DNA of 64,000 nucleotides from Vanilla planifolia. Its lineage: Eukaryota; Streptophyta; Magnoliopsida; Asparagales; Orchidaceae. Within the stretch, counting starts at the first letter, position 1; each line of letters opens with the position of its first letter. The stretch spans positions 19,005,501 through 19,069,500 of the forward strand of contig CM043869.1 in the NCBI GenBank assembly GCA_023846275.1, given 5' to 3'. Positions 53,301-64,000 of this stretch are shown here, one piece after another. Both the position numbers and the translations under genes were made by a program. The notes below the pieces were generated by a model. It was not told the DNA's origin, made no database searches, and saw only the letters and a program-made list of their open reading frames with translations.

Positions 53301-54250
53301 CCTTATTTTGTAAGTTATCCTACGAAATATGACAATTATTGTCTATTAATCAATATGACTAATTAAAATAATATTAACATCCTAAACAATTAACATAATG
53401 CTAAATAGTCAATACTTTATCAATTTATCTGATAATATTGTTCTCACAAAGACTACAAAATATGATAATGAGGTCATCAATCGCCAAATTAATAGTCAAT
53501 CTTTCTTTTATCCATTAGTCCCTTTGAGGAATAATCTAACATGAGCAAAAAAAAAAAGCTTAAATTTTAATTATTGACATCGTATTTCATATATGACATT
53601 AAAAAACATTCATGCACCTCTATCATATAATTTTTTTAAATTACAAAATACTTTATATCATATCTCTTAAACTTCAAAACATATGACCATTAGATATTAT
53701 GGGATTATAAATTATATATCATGGGTTTTGTTAGAAGATATTAATGAGTGTTAAAATTCAGAGTTAGGCATAACGACTTATAAGCAATTTGGGTTTTGAT
53801 AATAGAAATAAGAATAATAGAGTTAAGGATTTGAAATAAGAATTAGAGTTCAAAGATTCATGGTTAGAAATAAAAGTAGAGATTAAGATTTGTTATAATA
53901 GTCACTAGTTAGAGATTACGATGTTAAAGTTTAAAAATCAAGGTTACAAGCTAAGTAATTAAGAGTTAGAGATTAGGGTTTTAGCACTAAGATAATGGTT
54001 TAGTAAAAATTATTTAAAAATATTATCAAAATAATAATTAGAGATTTATCAATTTCATATGTAAATTGGAGTTTAGAAACAAATTTTACAAATTATATTA
54101 TGCATCAAAAGTTAACGATTGGAGATTAAGAGGTTTAATTATTAGAGATTACAAGTTAGACAGGTTGGGCTTTAGTGGGCAATATAGTTTAAGAGATGTT
54201 TAGAGCATTAGACAATAGAAGTAAAAATGAAAATGTTAGATATTTGAAAT
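53276..54250 (+). repeat. Last, partial unit A and trailing B-like sequence
   Basis: Unit A can be followed to about 53,810 (TAAGCAATTTGGGTTTTGAT at 53,780). After that there is AGAGATTAAG/GTTAGAGATTAGGG-type sequence like the middle of module B, becoming unrecognisable near 54,250. This is the right edge of array II. Confidence 0.7.
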
Positions 54251-56380
54251 AAAGATTATGAACAAGAATTATAGTTCCTTGCATTCGAACTAGAACTCGA
54301 TTCATGTCACAAAGAATATTAGAAAACTATAAGGATTTGGAGCTTGCTTTGGACATAAGTGAAGAAATCCCAACATTAAAAAGTAATCAATTAACTAATA
54401 CAACTAGAAACATAAAGAGCATAGTGTTAAAAACTAAGGAATATATACTCACTGGTTTTTTGAATGTTAAAAATGACAGACAATTGAGTATGAACTAAAT
54501 AATCCATTATAATAATAACATTTACTAGCATCCACAATGGAATCAACAACTCTGTCGCCTCCAAATAATACAAACTCTATAACACAAGCGCATGAAATTT
54601 GGGATATAATGAGGTGTCTTACTTTGATTTTCAAATCATTAAGTGAGAACCTCAAATCCAAGCGGCATTTATGTGCACTTCTCACTCCAATAAATTGCAA
54701 AGATACCACTTCCTCCCGACCCCCAATTTGGTCCACCATTGCCTCATGTCCTCAATTTTATCTTGAATGTTCCATTGTTTGTGCAACTAGTTATTGTTCA
54801 ATTATTTTTGTTATGAGTTGGTTGACTTGAATATTGAATTACTTAACTAGCCAAATATTTTATTGCATCTTTCTATCATTTAACTTGTCACATAGATGAT
54901 GTAATGATGCTTGATACTTTTCCCTGATTAGTTTATATTTTGATTAATTACTTTGATCACATCTTTTGCAACTTGTTATTTTCACTTATCTTAAATTGAA
55001 TGATTTGTCAAATTGCATCCATTTAATTAGATCTTAAACTTTTTATAGTGGAAAAGATGCACAAACAACATCATGGGAACCCAAATATGATGTAAGAATA
55101 TTGGCATCAATTAGACCTTTTAAATGTGCCTTGCATGATAACAAGAAAATCAATTGACAAAAAGTTTTGATTTGATTGAACTGCTTATCAGATTATTGAT
55201 TAGACAAATACTCCCTTGATGATAAAGAGCAATCAAAAGGTCTTTTGAGTGGTTGAACCAACCAAATGCTTTGATAATTTGATTGAATTGTCTGGCCATG
55301 TATGGCAATATGGAAACATATATTCATGAATTTAGATTTTGAAGAAGAAATATGTTTGAGATTCAAATAGGAAATCTATAAGTCATTTTGGGTAAAATCT
55401 TGAACCTAAATACTTATAGATTGATGGAATTCATTGAGGTTGCAAAAATCTTTGATTTTGGGACAATCTTATAAAAAAATTATAATAAGGATCCTTGAAG
55501 AGAGAAAATTCATTTTGAAGTCTAAAGATAATAGGTTTGAGAGCTACTTGTATGGTTTTTGAGGATTTGATCAAGGGTCATTGAGAGGATTTTATGAAAT
55601 CCTTTGGTGAAATCAAAATTTTGGGCTAAATTGTTTTGCTTGAGAGTTTTTTTGAGGTAAGGATATCTACTACCAAGATTGTTGAACTTAACTTTTGTAT
55701 TTAGTGAGTTGGTCTAGATTTTTTGTTCTTCAACAAGAGCATTGCAATTTTTAATGCATCTTTTTTGCATGGATTTTCTCAACATTGTTGATATTTTATT
55801 GCCCTTGTTTGATTTTCCTAATGAAAAGATGATAGTAAGAAAGAAAAAGGCTATTCCAAGTTTCACAAACTTTGGTCATTGTATGCTTATTAAGAGTTTG
55901 TTACAAGAGTATCCTTTCATTTGTTTTTTATCATCAACCAATCTCAAAACTCTTTATTGGGCTTAGAGCAAGATGCAAAAAGGTTGATGCTTAGAGCATA
56001 GATCCTATATGGGATAGATTTAAGGTTTTTGGTATTCAATCAATTCATTATCATGTGGGAGAATTGAGTTAAAGAAATTAAAACTTTTTATAATGCAATT
56101 CAAAAGTAGGAAAGTTTTTGAGAAAGAGATGTATTTTTCTCTTTTGATAAAGCATTTATATTTTCTTGTGGATATGCAAAGTAGAAGAAGCTGATGTTGA
56201 TTTACTTTGAAAGAGCCAATGGATAGAAGAGAATCCACTTCAAGGAGAGAGGAAATAGAAAGAGGAGAAGAATCGTTGCACGATTGGGAGAAGAAACACT
56301 GCTACCTTTTTACTCCATAAATTAGTGGTATTATAAAGTTTATAAATGTGAAAAAGAAGGCTAAGGATAGAAGTTCTAGA
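54250..56380. other. Mostly non-repeated island without recognised genes
   Basis: No match to arrays I, II or C is seen. Base use is more mixed than in the arrays. Short frames lie at 54,304-54,498 (+, 64 aa, LALDISEEIPTLKSNQLTN near its start), 54,537-54,830 (+) opposite 54,467-54,739 (-), 55,742-55,966 (+, 74 aa, DILLPLFDFPNEKMIV) and 56,020-56,238 (-). None has a start context, length or motif that lets me name a family, and stops surround all of them. Decayed coding sequence is possible, but I cannot support a gene call. Confidence 0.45.
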
Positions 56381-56383
56381 AAG

Positions 56384-56779
56384 AACGAGGACAAGGAGAA
56401 TTGTTGCGAAGGTTTTAGAGTTTTGTCAGTATTTAGTATGGCTTCCACTGACTTCATTCAGTATTTGGAGTGCTTATTAAGAACTCTTCGACATTAGCTT
56501 ATTATGAACTTAAAAATAAAGAAGAATAGATTTGTGTAACACAAGAATCAAATAATTAGAAAGCTAGCTTAATATCTTAAATATACTCATGTAAGGTTCA
56601 AAGAGATAACGTAAGGACTAAGGTTATATCAATCCCATAAGAGAACACTCCAAACTTCCCCGAGACTCGTGTGTTTTGATTCACTCATGCGATTGCTTCC
56701 AGGAGGGGACATGGTTGCGACAGCCATCGGCGGAATGCAGGGTGTATTTTAGGGCGCTTGTGAGCAATAAGAAAGGTTA
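56384..56779 (+). repeat. C-related segment, second copy
   Basis: Matches the insert at 49,934-50,410 from GAGGACAAGGAGAATTGTTG through TTTTAGAGTTTTGTCAGTAT, ATTTGGAGTGCTTATTA and CTCTTCGACATTAGC to GAGCAATAAGAAAGGTTA. It lacks ~70 bp that the other copy and family C carry (the GTGAATTTATTA part). Its GC-rich end (56,638-56,775) shares RTLQ, RLLP, MVAT and MQG in one + frame, and PAFRRWLSQPC in a minus frame, with the other copy. It is probably a piece of captured coding or structured sequence of unknown origin. Confidence 0.65.
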
Positions 56780-56825
56780 GTACCTATCGAATATCCTAAG
56801 AAGTGCCGTTCTCAATGCCGACGCA

Positions 56826-56857
56826 TAAAATAAAAAATAAAAAATAAAAAGCAAAAA
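56826..56857 (+). repeat. A-rich (TAAAAAA)n tract
   Basis: Four to five TAAAAA-type repeats about 50 bp after the C-related segment. It resembles a decayed A-rich tail, but no LINE or SINE body is recognised beside it. Confidence 0.7.
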
Positions 56858-57279
56858 GAGCCGTTGAATCAATTATGCATAGACCGCAACGACAAAAAAG
56901 ATTTAGTTTATTTAGAGAATAATCAATATGAAGAGCTTTGAAATCTGATAGTAAAACAAGAAATAAGTTTATTGAACTTATTATATATATCTTCTTTCGT
57001 ACAATTGAAAAAAATGGATGTCCATTAATTTTTCAATTAAAATACAATATCTGTTGATAAGTCCTCCAAAAAACACAACAAAAACAACAAAATACATTAA
57101 ATTATATAAGTGAATCTTTGACAATATGAATAATAACAATTGAAAAACAATCATAATAAGAACAAAAAAATACTACTTTTTTAGTTATATAAAATATATT
57201 TTTCTATTTCTAAAGTCAAAAAACTTTATTGTTGAATTTTAAGCCTTGTTAAACAATGTGTATTGTTATTATAAAATAC

Positions 57280-58340
57280 ATCATCCTTGTACTAATATGC
57301 CTAATATTATTGATATAAAGAAAAATGGATATCACGAACACAACATTAGTGAAATAAACCAATTTACACAACAATAGTTTAGATTTCTATTAAAAGCATC
57401 TACGACTAAAAGTTATTAAGAAGCTATGAAATGAACCAACAATTGTAAATGTGAGGCAATCATGGCAATTTGTATTACAAGAGCATAAAGCTAATTAATA
57501 TGAAGACTTGGGAATTGTTCATATAAAAGTGTCATGCAAGTTTTCACTCCAAGAGTAAGTTAATATCTAACGAATATGGAAATATAACTCGTGTTTATAT
57601 AATATTCATCATATTTCAAAAAAAAAAAATTGAAACATCAAATATTTTAAACTCAAAATTATAATTCTATCACTCTAAAAACAAATCTTTAAATTATAAC
57701 CACAAACATTTATCCCCAAGAAAGGCACATCAAAACAATTCAACTTTTCATCGTAAACTGATTATCAACTTGAAAGTGAAGAAGAATAGATTTATGAGAT
57801 TAAAAATCAAATGATTAAAACAATTAACCTTATATACCAAATATAATTATCTAATATTTAAAAATATAACTTAAGAGTTAAATTCTATAAATTTTAAGTT
57901 AACTTTTGCTATCATGAATCTAGTTTTAGCAAATCCATAAAGAGGCATAGGTTTGACTAACATGATCTTACGACATGAAAAAGTTGTATTGATATTTTAA
58001 CAACCTTAAAACCTAACCCATAACTCTAATACACACATTCATTGAGTTTATATATTTTAAAAAATGATTTAACAAATCACAATACATAATTATAAATTTT
58101 CTTAAGAATATATTGATAATTTGTTTAGATGGTAAAACATTGCTTAATTATTCAAAATTTGGAATGATAGTTAGACAATATGGAGCAATGCATTAAAAAC
58201 AACAATGAAAAAGTATTCCACGGAGTTCTATAGATATTAATAATAAAATTTCAAGGCGCAAATAGACTACTAAAGAAATATTGTTTTTGTTTAATTATAC
58301 AAAATATATTTTTTTCCTTTTTAATATGAAAAATATATCT
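57280..58340 (+). repeat. Family C, copy 1
   Basis: Begins at TAATATTATTGATATAAAGA. Landmarks: AAAAGTGTCATGCAAGTTTT (57,525), TCGTGTTTATATAATATTCA (57,589), GAAGAAGAATAGATTTATGA (57,779), ATATTGATAATTTGTTTAGA (58,110) and GAGTTCTATAGATATTAATA (58,222), ending near TTTTTAATATGAAAAATATA. The stretch 57,525-58,320 matches 59,254-60,050 with an offset of ~1,729 bp. Confidence 0.85.
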
Positions 58341-59080
58341 TTTATTATAGGGACATGTGTTTGTTATACACAATGTTTACCATATTTTAAAAACAATTTC
58401 GAATCTTTAATATCTTAGGCTCGAACTCATAACTAACACTTTAAAATCTTAGGCTCAAACTCACAACTTTGATGTCTAACGACAAAATTTTAAATTCTTG
58501 CAACAAATAGTAATTCCTAAAAGGCTGCATCCTAACAATTCAACTCTTCGACATTAGCTTATTATGAACTTCAAAATAAAGAAGAATAGATTTATGTAAG
58601 ACAAAAATCAAATGATCAAAAAGTTAACTCAATATCCTAAATACACTCATATAAGGTTTAAAGATATAACTTAAAGGATTAGGGTTATATAAATCCAAAG
58701 TTAACTTTTTTTTCGTGAATTTATTAGTGACAAATCTATGGCGAAGCATGAGTTTAACCAACACAAACTTAAAACATTAAAAAATTAACTTAATATTTCA
58801 ATAACCTTAACTCGTAACCCAAACCTATATACATATTCTCTATGTTTATATATTTTGTAAAATGATTTAAGAAAGCAAAACATATTATTTTATTATAGCT
58901 ACTTTTAAAAATATATTGATAAATTTTGTAATTTATAAAAAATGATTGTTATATTTAGAGCTTAGAGATAATAATTATGAATCATAAAACAATAAATTAA
59001 AAATATATACTTATTATTTTTTCAGAAAAAAATATATGTTATAAATCTTTATCAACGTCAAACAAAACAAACATCTCATA
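58340..59080 (+). repeat. Family C, internal fragment between copies 1 and 2
   Basis: Carries AATATCTTAGGCTCGAACTC and a near repeat of it within 45 bp (58,410 and 58,454), then CATCCTAACAATTCAACTCT (58,527), AAATAAAGAAGAATAGATTT and TTTCGTGAATTTATTAGTGA. From 58,870 it fades into AT-rich sequence. Confidence 0.72.
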
Positions 59081-60060
59081 AAAGCACCACTCGTACCTAG
59101 TATTATTGATCTTATAAAGAAGGATGAGTATGAAAAAAAAAAATTATCAAGATAAGCAAAATTACACAACATTGATTCACCATCATCTCAAAAACATATA
59201 AATGACTAAAAATTGTTAAAGAATCTGAAATATGAACTAAGAATTATAAACGTAAAAGTGTCATGCAAGTTTTCACTCCAAGAACAAGTTATACCTAACG
59301 AATATGTAAACGTAACTCGTGTTTATATAATATTCATCATATTTCAAAAAAAATTTGATACATCAAATATTTTAAACTCAAAATTATAACTCTATCACTC
59401 TAAAAAAAAAAAAATTAAATTATAACCACAAACATTTATCCATAAAAAAGGCACATCAAAACAATTCAACTTTTCACCGTAAACTAATTATCAACATGAA
59501 AGTGAAGAAGAATAGATTTATGAGATTTAAAGATCAAATGATAAAAAAAAACTAATCTTATATACCAAATATACTTAATCAATATTTAAAAATATAACTT
59601 AAGAATCAAGTTTTATAAATCTTAAGTTAACTTTTGTTGTTATTAATCTAATTTTAGCAAATCCACGGAGAGGTACGAGTTTGAATAGCATAATCTTACG
59701 ACATGAAAGGCTGTGTTGATATTTTAACAATCTTAAAACCTAGCCCATAACCTTAATGTACACATTCATTAGATTTATATATTTTAAAAAATTATTTAAC
59801 AAATCATAATATATAATTACAGCTTTTCGTAAGAATATATTGATAATTTTTTTAGATGGTAAAACATTGCTTAGTTATTCAAAATTTGGCGCAATAGTTA
59901 GACAATATGGAGCTATACATTAAAAACAAGAATGACAAAGTATTCCAAGGAGTTCTATAGATATTAATAATAAAATTTCAAGGCACAAATAGGCAACTAA
60001 AAATATATTATTTTTGTTTAGTTAGAGAAAAAATATTTTTTTTCATTTTTAATATGAAAA
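59080..60060 (+). repeat. Family C, copy 2
   Basis: Starts at the TATTATTGATCTTATAAAGA block and runs with the same landmarks as copy 1 to TTTTTAATATGAAAAATGTT. It lacks ~85 bp that copy 1 has before AAAAGTGTCATGC. Confidence 0.87.
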
Positions 60061-60720
60061 ATGTTTCTTTTTTCGATCATATAAAAAAAGATGGGTAACA
60101 AAGACAAAATTAACTAACTAATATGGAGATGTGTTTTGGCATACATGATATTTAAAATTTTTGGAACAATAATTAGACAATATGGAGTATTAAGAACAAG
60201 AATGAAAGAGTATCTCAACGAGTTTTATAGATATTAAAAGTGAAATTTGAAGGCATAGATAAAATATTAAAGAAAAATATTACTTTTGTTTAATTACACA
60301 AAATATATATTTTATTTTTAATATGAAAAATGTATCTTTTATTGACCATATATAGAAAGATGGGTTATAACAAAGATAAAGTTAACAAATAAGAAGATAT
60401 TTATGATATTGATTCCTTTACATTATCAAAAGAATGTTAAAAGCTAAAACTTGTTAAAGAGTTTGGGATATAAAACCATAGCTATGAGAGTAAGATTGTC
60501 ATATCGATTTTTATTCCAAAGTATATTATTAACTAACTAAAACGAACATACGTTCTGGCATACATAATATTCAACACATTTCAAGGTCACTTTATAATCA
60601 TTAATATCTTAAACTTAATCTCATAACTTTGACAACCTAATGAAAAATTTTAAAATTTTAATGACAAATACTTGCCCCTTAAGAAAATCACATCTTAATA
60701 ATTCAACTCATCATGAGCTT
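60060..60720 (+). repeat. Family C, truncated copies 3 and 4
   Basis: CGATCATATAAAAAAAGATG (60,075) starts a fragment that jumps to GAGTTTTATAGATATTAAAA (60,220). At GACCATATATAGAAAGATGG (60,343) another copy starts, with GTTAAAGAGTTTGGGATATA, a degenerate TTTTTATTCCAAAG block and CACATCTTAATAATTCAACT, ending near 60,720. Confidence 0.75.
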
Positions 60721-61490
60721 ATTATTAGAAGTATTAATAATAAAATAAAATAATATATTTCTCTCAATTTAAAATATCAAAAAATTTTGTGCTCTATTTT
60801 TTTTATAAAATTTGAGCTCAAAATTTTTTAATATAATACTATTATTACATTATTACAGTGAATTAACTTGATAAGATAAATTTCAAAAATATTAAATGAG
60901 ATTTAAAAAAGAATTGAGGATAAATATCTTCCTCTTCAACAAGAAGCATTTAGACTCCAATATTGCAAATTATGAACACAAAAAAACAAGCACAAGAGTT
61001 ACACCCTTCTCATAATGTATTTTTTATTACTTAGATATAATTATTAAAAATAATAATTTTAATATTTAAAATCTAGATATCACTTAAATTGACATGTTTT
61101 GATATTAATAAATACAATAATAAAAAAAGAACAAAAAGCTACTTAAATAACATTAAACTAGATAATAAAAAGTTATTAATAAACTTTAGATAATATCAAC
61201 ATCATTATAAAATATTATTTAGATGCTATTATTTTCATAATAATAACAAACCAAATACTTTCCAAAATATAATTGCTTTTAACATCTATATTTTCAATCT
61301 TAGAAAATACATCTAACATATTTGTTAAAAGGATAAAATTGTTACAAAAACAAAGTCATTATGAAATACTTGCAAAAAAAAATTGTCAAATAGAAGTACA
61401 AAATCACTATTCATAATTAGTTAAAATAAAATGACAATTTAAATACAAAAACACCAACAAGCACGTTTAAACAATCAATGTAATGAACCC
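60720..61490. other. AT-rich stretch with nothing recognised
   Basis: I see no repeat match to the three arrays, no open frame of note and no RNA gene. It separates the truncated C copies from the invertase remnant. Confidence 0.6.
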
Positions 61491-61492
61491 TT

Positions 61493-61652
61493 AGATGAAT
61501 ACTTAAACAACTTGGATGTTTTACCAGTTTATCTTCTGAAGTGGAGGAAGAAATTGATGAACTCCGTGCAAAATTAGTTGGAAGCCTCCAACATTCCTGT
61601 TATAAAAACGAAAGGCTCAACGATTCCATAAAACAACAGATCTCTTCAATAT
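61493..61652 (+). other. Coding-looking open frame beside the invertase remnant
   Basis: A ~50-codon + frame includes EVEEEIDELRAKL, a composition typical of a coiled coil, preceded by TGTTTTACCAG, which resembles a 3' splice site. Its last ~35 bases overlap the pseudogene antisense, so at most the part before 61,617 could be independent. It may be an exon fragment of another gene or chance. No family is recognised. Confidence 0.25.
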
Positions 61653-61945
61653 AGGCTTCATGGCCCTATCCTCTTCAAGGGAGATCTCTAACATCATCTT
61701 GGCAACCAAGTAGCCAGCTATCGACCAAGTCTGGAACTTCCTCGCCAGCTTGCCTATGAACCTTCTCAACTTGCCGTCATAATATTCCAGCCATCCATCC
61801 TTAAACAGTCAACTCTCGCCAAGTTCGATCGTTTTCCTTGCAATCTGTGGCCAGCCAGTTTAGATGCAGGCTGCCATCAACATCCAAAGGAGCACTGTAG
61901 CAGAAGACCACGAAATGATATTAGTGGTATTCAGTAGTAAAATAG
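61617..61945 (-). pseudogene. CINV: Alkaline/neutral invertase (GH100), C-terminal pseudogene fragment
   Basis: Read on the minus strand, one frame gives VLLWMLMAACI, then [54 protein letters not shown] and [15 protein letters not shown]. This is the C-terminal end of plant alkaline/neutral invertases, enzymes that split sucrose into glucose and fructose; the LEED...MKP..KRS ending points to the cytosolic CINV1-like group. The frame has two in-frame stops (TAA at 61,860-61,862 where the family has Lys; TGA at 61,809-61,811 where it has Arg), an in-frame loss of about seven residues (family DPSHLGM) before SLEED, and Gly/Pro/Gln changes in normally fixed places. The end WNR plus stop (61,617) differs from the usual SASWTC. 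Upstream of VLLW only ~15 weak codons match. The rest of the ~550-residue protein is absent, so it is a dead fragment. Confidence 0.93.
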
Positions 61946-62199
61946 TCTACAAATCTAAAACTAAAAGTTTCCTTACCTAACAAATGGAAACCAAGAACAC
62001 AATCAAGGATAAATGGAGTTAAACTGTTCATCAAAAAGTTTATTTAGATGATAGAAATGTTCTTTTATGCTGCTTAAAAACAAAAAAAATAAATAAATTC
62101 TTTTAATAACCAAAAGGAATATTTTAATAGAAAATCTAGCAAAAAGGAATTCAGTTTTTTAATAATTTGTATGTCATAACATCTATTGAAATGCATTTT

Positions 62200-62760
62200 T
62201 AAATTTGAAAAAATGACAGATATTTAATAGTGTTAGTAAAGCTACAAAGATTTCATCGTTGCACCAACTACACCAAATGTCATTGAACTTTATAAAGAAA
62301 GATTGGCTAAGCAAACACAAATTTAACTAGGAAAATTGCATAGTATTTGTTCACGTTCATGTCCAAAGCATGTAAATGATCAAAAGTAATGAAAGAGTTT
62401 GGCATATGAACTAAGAATTGTGACAACTATTTCATCCTAGTTTTCACTGCAATTATTAGCTAACTAATGCGAAGACATAACTTGTTCTATAAAAGGTTAA
62501 CGACATTTTGAAACTAATTTGAAATCCAAGATATTAACTAGAGACTCATAAGTCTAGCACACTCGTTCAAAAAATTTAAATTAAAACAAAAAATGATTAT
62601 CCCTAAAAAATGCACATCCTAATATTTCAATATTTTATCATAAGCTTATTATTGCCTTTAAAGTAAAGAAAAAATAAAATAAAATTTGAAAAACACAAAA
62701 AGAATATAGAGTATCTCAAATAAATTTATCTAAGATTTAAAAATATAAACTCATAACACT
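62200..62760 (+). repeat. Family C, diverged copy 5 (left half)
   Basis: ACTTTATAAAGAAAGATTGG (62,287), AAAGCATGTAAATGATCAAA, GAAAGAGTTTGGCATATGAA, ATCCTAGTTTTCACTGCAAT, GCACATCCTAATATTTCAAT and TAAGCTTATTATTGCC follow the order of family C. It is more diverged than copies 1 and 2 and stops near 62,760. Confidence 0.7.
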
Positions 62761-64000
62761 GCTAGTTGGTGAAGTATTTGAATATTTGAAATTCACATTA
62801 AGAGAAATCTTATAAAGCTATAAGTCTTGATGACAACATACACTTTAATAATACAAGTTTAAATTAGGTAGAATCTCTTGAAAATATTAGATTCAGATAG
62901 TGCATTAATTTGGGTTATTCAATTTAAAGTCGAGAGAAAATACGTAATGCTATTTGCTAGGGTGGGATCTTTCTTCTTCTCGAATAATATTGTACAGAGA
63001 TGCTAGCTAATCAAGGACAAAACATATTTAGTAGTTTAATTTGCACGTACAGTTGTGACATAGGTTAATTAATGGTTGGAAATTTATCTCAATCATTTTT
63101 TGTATGAAGGATTGTTTATTTTTTATCTCTCATCTCTTATATATCTTTTTATTGTATTTAATAATTTTATTATTTTGAATGGTTTTAGCAGTAGGTAATA
63201 TCTTTGTATAAAAAGACAAAATATTCTGAAACTTAAAAATTAAAATATTTGTTGAAAAAAAAAGATTAATAGTACAATTTTTTTTATTTTTATTTTTTTG
63301 AAATTTTTGTATGTACACACTATCTTAATTAAACTAAATGTGTGTTCAATTTTATGTCCATAATTTTTAATGATTCACTCTTATCATGATACACGTCAGG
63401 CTTGCCTTTTATTTAGTTTTTGTTTGATTTCTTGCTTTTTTAAACAAGATGTTTAGTAGTTTAATATATAAAAATATTAGAAACAATGCATCCGACCTAT
63501 ATTTTAATTATTCAATGAGATTAATGATATTAATAAATTTGATCAACAAATCAAAGATTATTTTAAATAAAATATGCACTAGTTATTTTGCACCTAAAAA
63601 TTTATTCTAAGAATGACATATGAAGACAATAAAATATTACTTACATATTATCTAACTATACTAAGAATAAAAACATATCATAGCAATCAATACAACAATA
63701 TTAAGCAAACTATTGATGGCCCTAAAAAGAATAAACATATTTAATTGTTTATTTTTTTATAAATTTTGTTTTGTGTTGATTTATTTTTAAAATAAAAATT
63801 TGAAAATTAAAATTAAAACGTCAAATGAAAAAAAAATATAAAAAAACATTATAATTAATCACATTAAATATTTTTAATTCCATTATAGGTATTATTTGTA
63901 TAAATTTATTTTAATAATAAATAATAAACAAATTATAAAATGAGATACCTATTTTTAATTTTTCCTTCTGAACTTGAAAACGCAGGTTAGTTCCTTGCAT
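62760..64000. other. AT-rich right edge with nothing recognised
   Basis: No match to the three repeat families. A minus frame at 63,130-63,318 is lysine/asparagine-rich low complexity and is not a gene. At the very end, AACGCAGGTTAGTTCC looks like a splice donor after a short less AT-rich stretch, which could be the edge of an exon continuing outside the window, but nothing in the window confirms it. Confidence 0.5.

Larger units (their letters stand above)
37800..54250. repeat. Array II: ~1.2-kb unit A plus linker/inverted modules
   Basis: Unit A starts at AAATTCTCTATTTAGTTTA. Starts lie near 37,800, 38,966, 40,215, 42,132, 44,088, 45,227, 46,478, 50,550, 52,978 and 53,276. Three intervals (42.13-43.69, 46.48-49.69 and 50.55-52.48 kb) hold a different module, B. 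It has TAACTCCAATCACCTATCAT and TTTTAACCCTCA blocks, AAAACACAAAATGCCTCAT (not seen in the first module), and reversed pieces of the A start. Matching B landmarks near 42,320, 46,700 and 50,755 give a period of about 4.0-4.4 kb. Copies are diverged. After 53,810 only B-like AGAGATTAAG-rich sequence remains, fading by 54,250. Confidence 0.88.

Noticed and set aside
37800-54250. Array II as a single large transposon with terminal inverted repeats
   Set aside because: Forward and reversed unit A pieces are many, internal and unequal; no pair of ends brackets the region, and no transposase-like frame is seen.
1-54250. CRISPR-like array, because of the regular spacing
   Set aside because: The whole unit repeats, not short repeats with unique spacers, and the gene content and base use are those of plant nuclear DNA.
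54537-54830. A 97-codon + frame as a gene, with a 90-codon minus frame opposite
   Set aside because: Neither strand shows a recognisable motif, and both are closed by stops immediately outside; the sequence is kept only as part of the non-repeated island.
55742-55966. Possible lipid-transfer-type domain suggested by DILLPLFDFPNEK
   Set aside because: The likeness is a few hydrophobic residues only, with no key polar residues in place, which is not enough for a family call.
63130-63318. A 62-codon minus frame rich in Lys, Asn and Ile
   Set aside because: It is low-complexity AT-rich sequence with poly-A/poly-T tracts and no motif.

Overview
This window looks like nuclear intergenic DNA from a plant. 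It is very AT-rich and holds no intact gene that I can recognise. The only identifiable coding sequence is a decayed minus-strand piece of a plant alkaline/neutral invertase (GH100) near 61.6-61.95 kb. That family match is the main reason for calling the organism a plant; I cannot name the species.

Almost everything else is old, diverged repeat. (1) Positions 1 to about 37,800 are one continuous head-to-tail array, all in the same orientation, of a roughly 0.4-kb unit (longest copies about 420 bp). I recognise about 85-95 diverged copies. Each unit carries two short inverted-repeat (dyad) motifs that are its most GC-rich parts. (2) About 37,800-54,250 is a different array. It has a roughly 1.2-kb unit A in forward orientation, alternating with linker modules (B) that contain reverse-complement pieces of the first ~300 bp of A. 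Together these form a loose higher-order repeat of about 4-4.4 kb. (3) About 54,250-56,380 is mostly non-repeated and holds only short open frames that I do not recognise. (4) About 56,380-60,720, resuming at 62,200-62,750, is a third family (C) in head-to-tail, partly truncated copies. A C-related segment is also inserted in array II at 49,934-50,410. (5) The invertase fragment lies between C copies, and the last 1.2 kb is featureless AT-rich DNA.

Short-range duplications (71, 106, 117, 155, 282 and 303 bp) and expanded homopolymers (30 T, 22 C) sit inside the arrays. The 117-bp pair differs at one base, so short-range slippage or duplication continued after the long arrays had diverged. Short open frames are scattered throughout. 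In array I they are mostly the same hydrophobic translation of the repeat unit and are best read as shadows. In array II one ~17-residue frame recurs in seven copies of unit A and deserves a formal test. There are no operons, RNA genes, CRISPR arrays or intact transposons that I can support, so no genes can be said to work together here.
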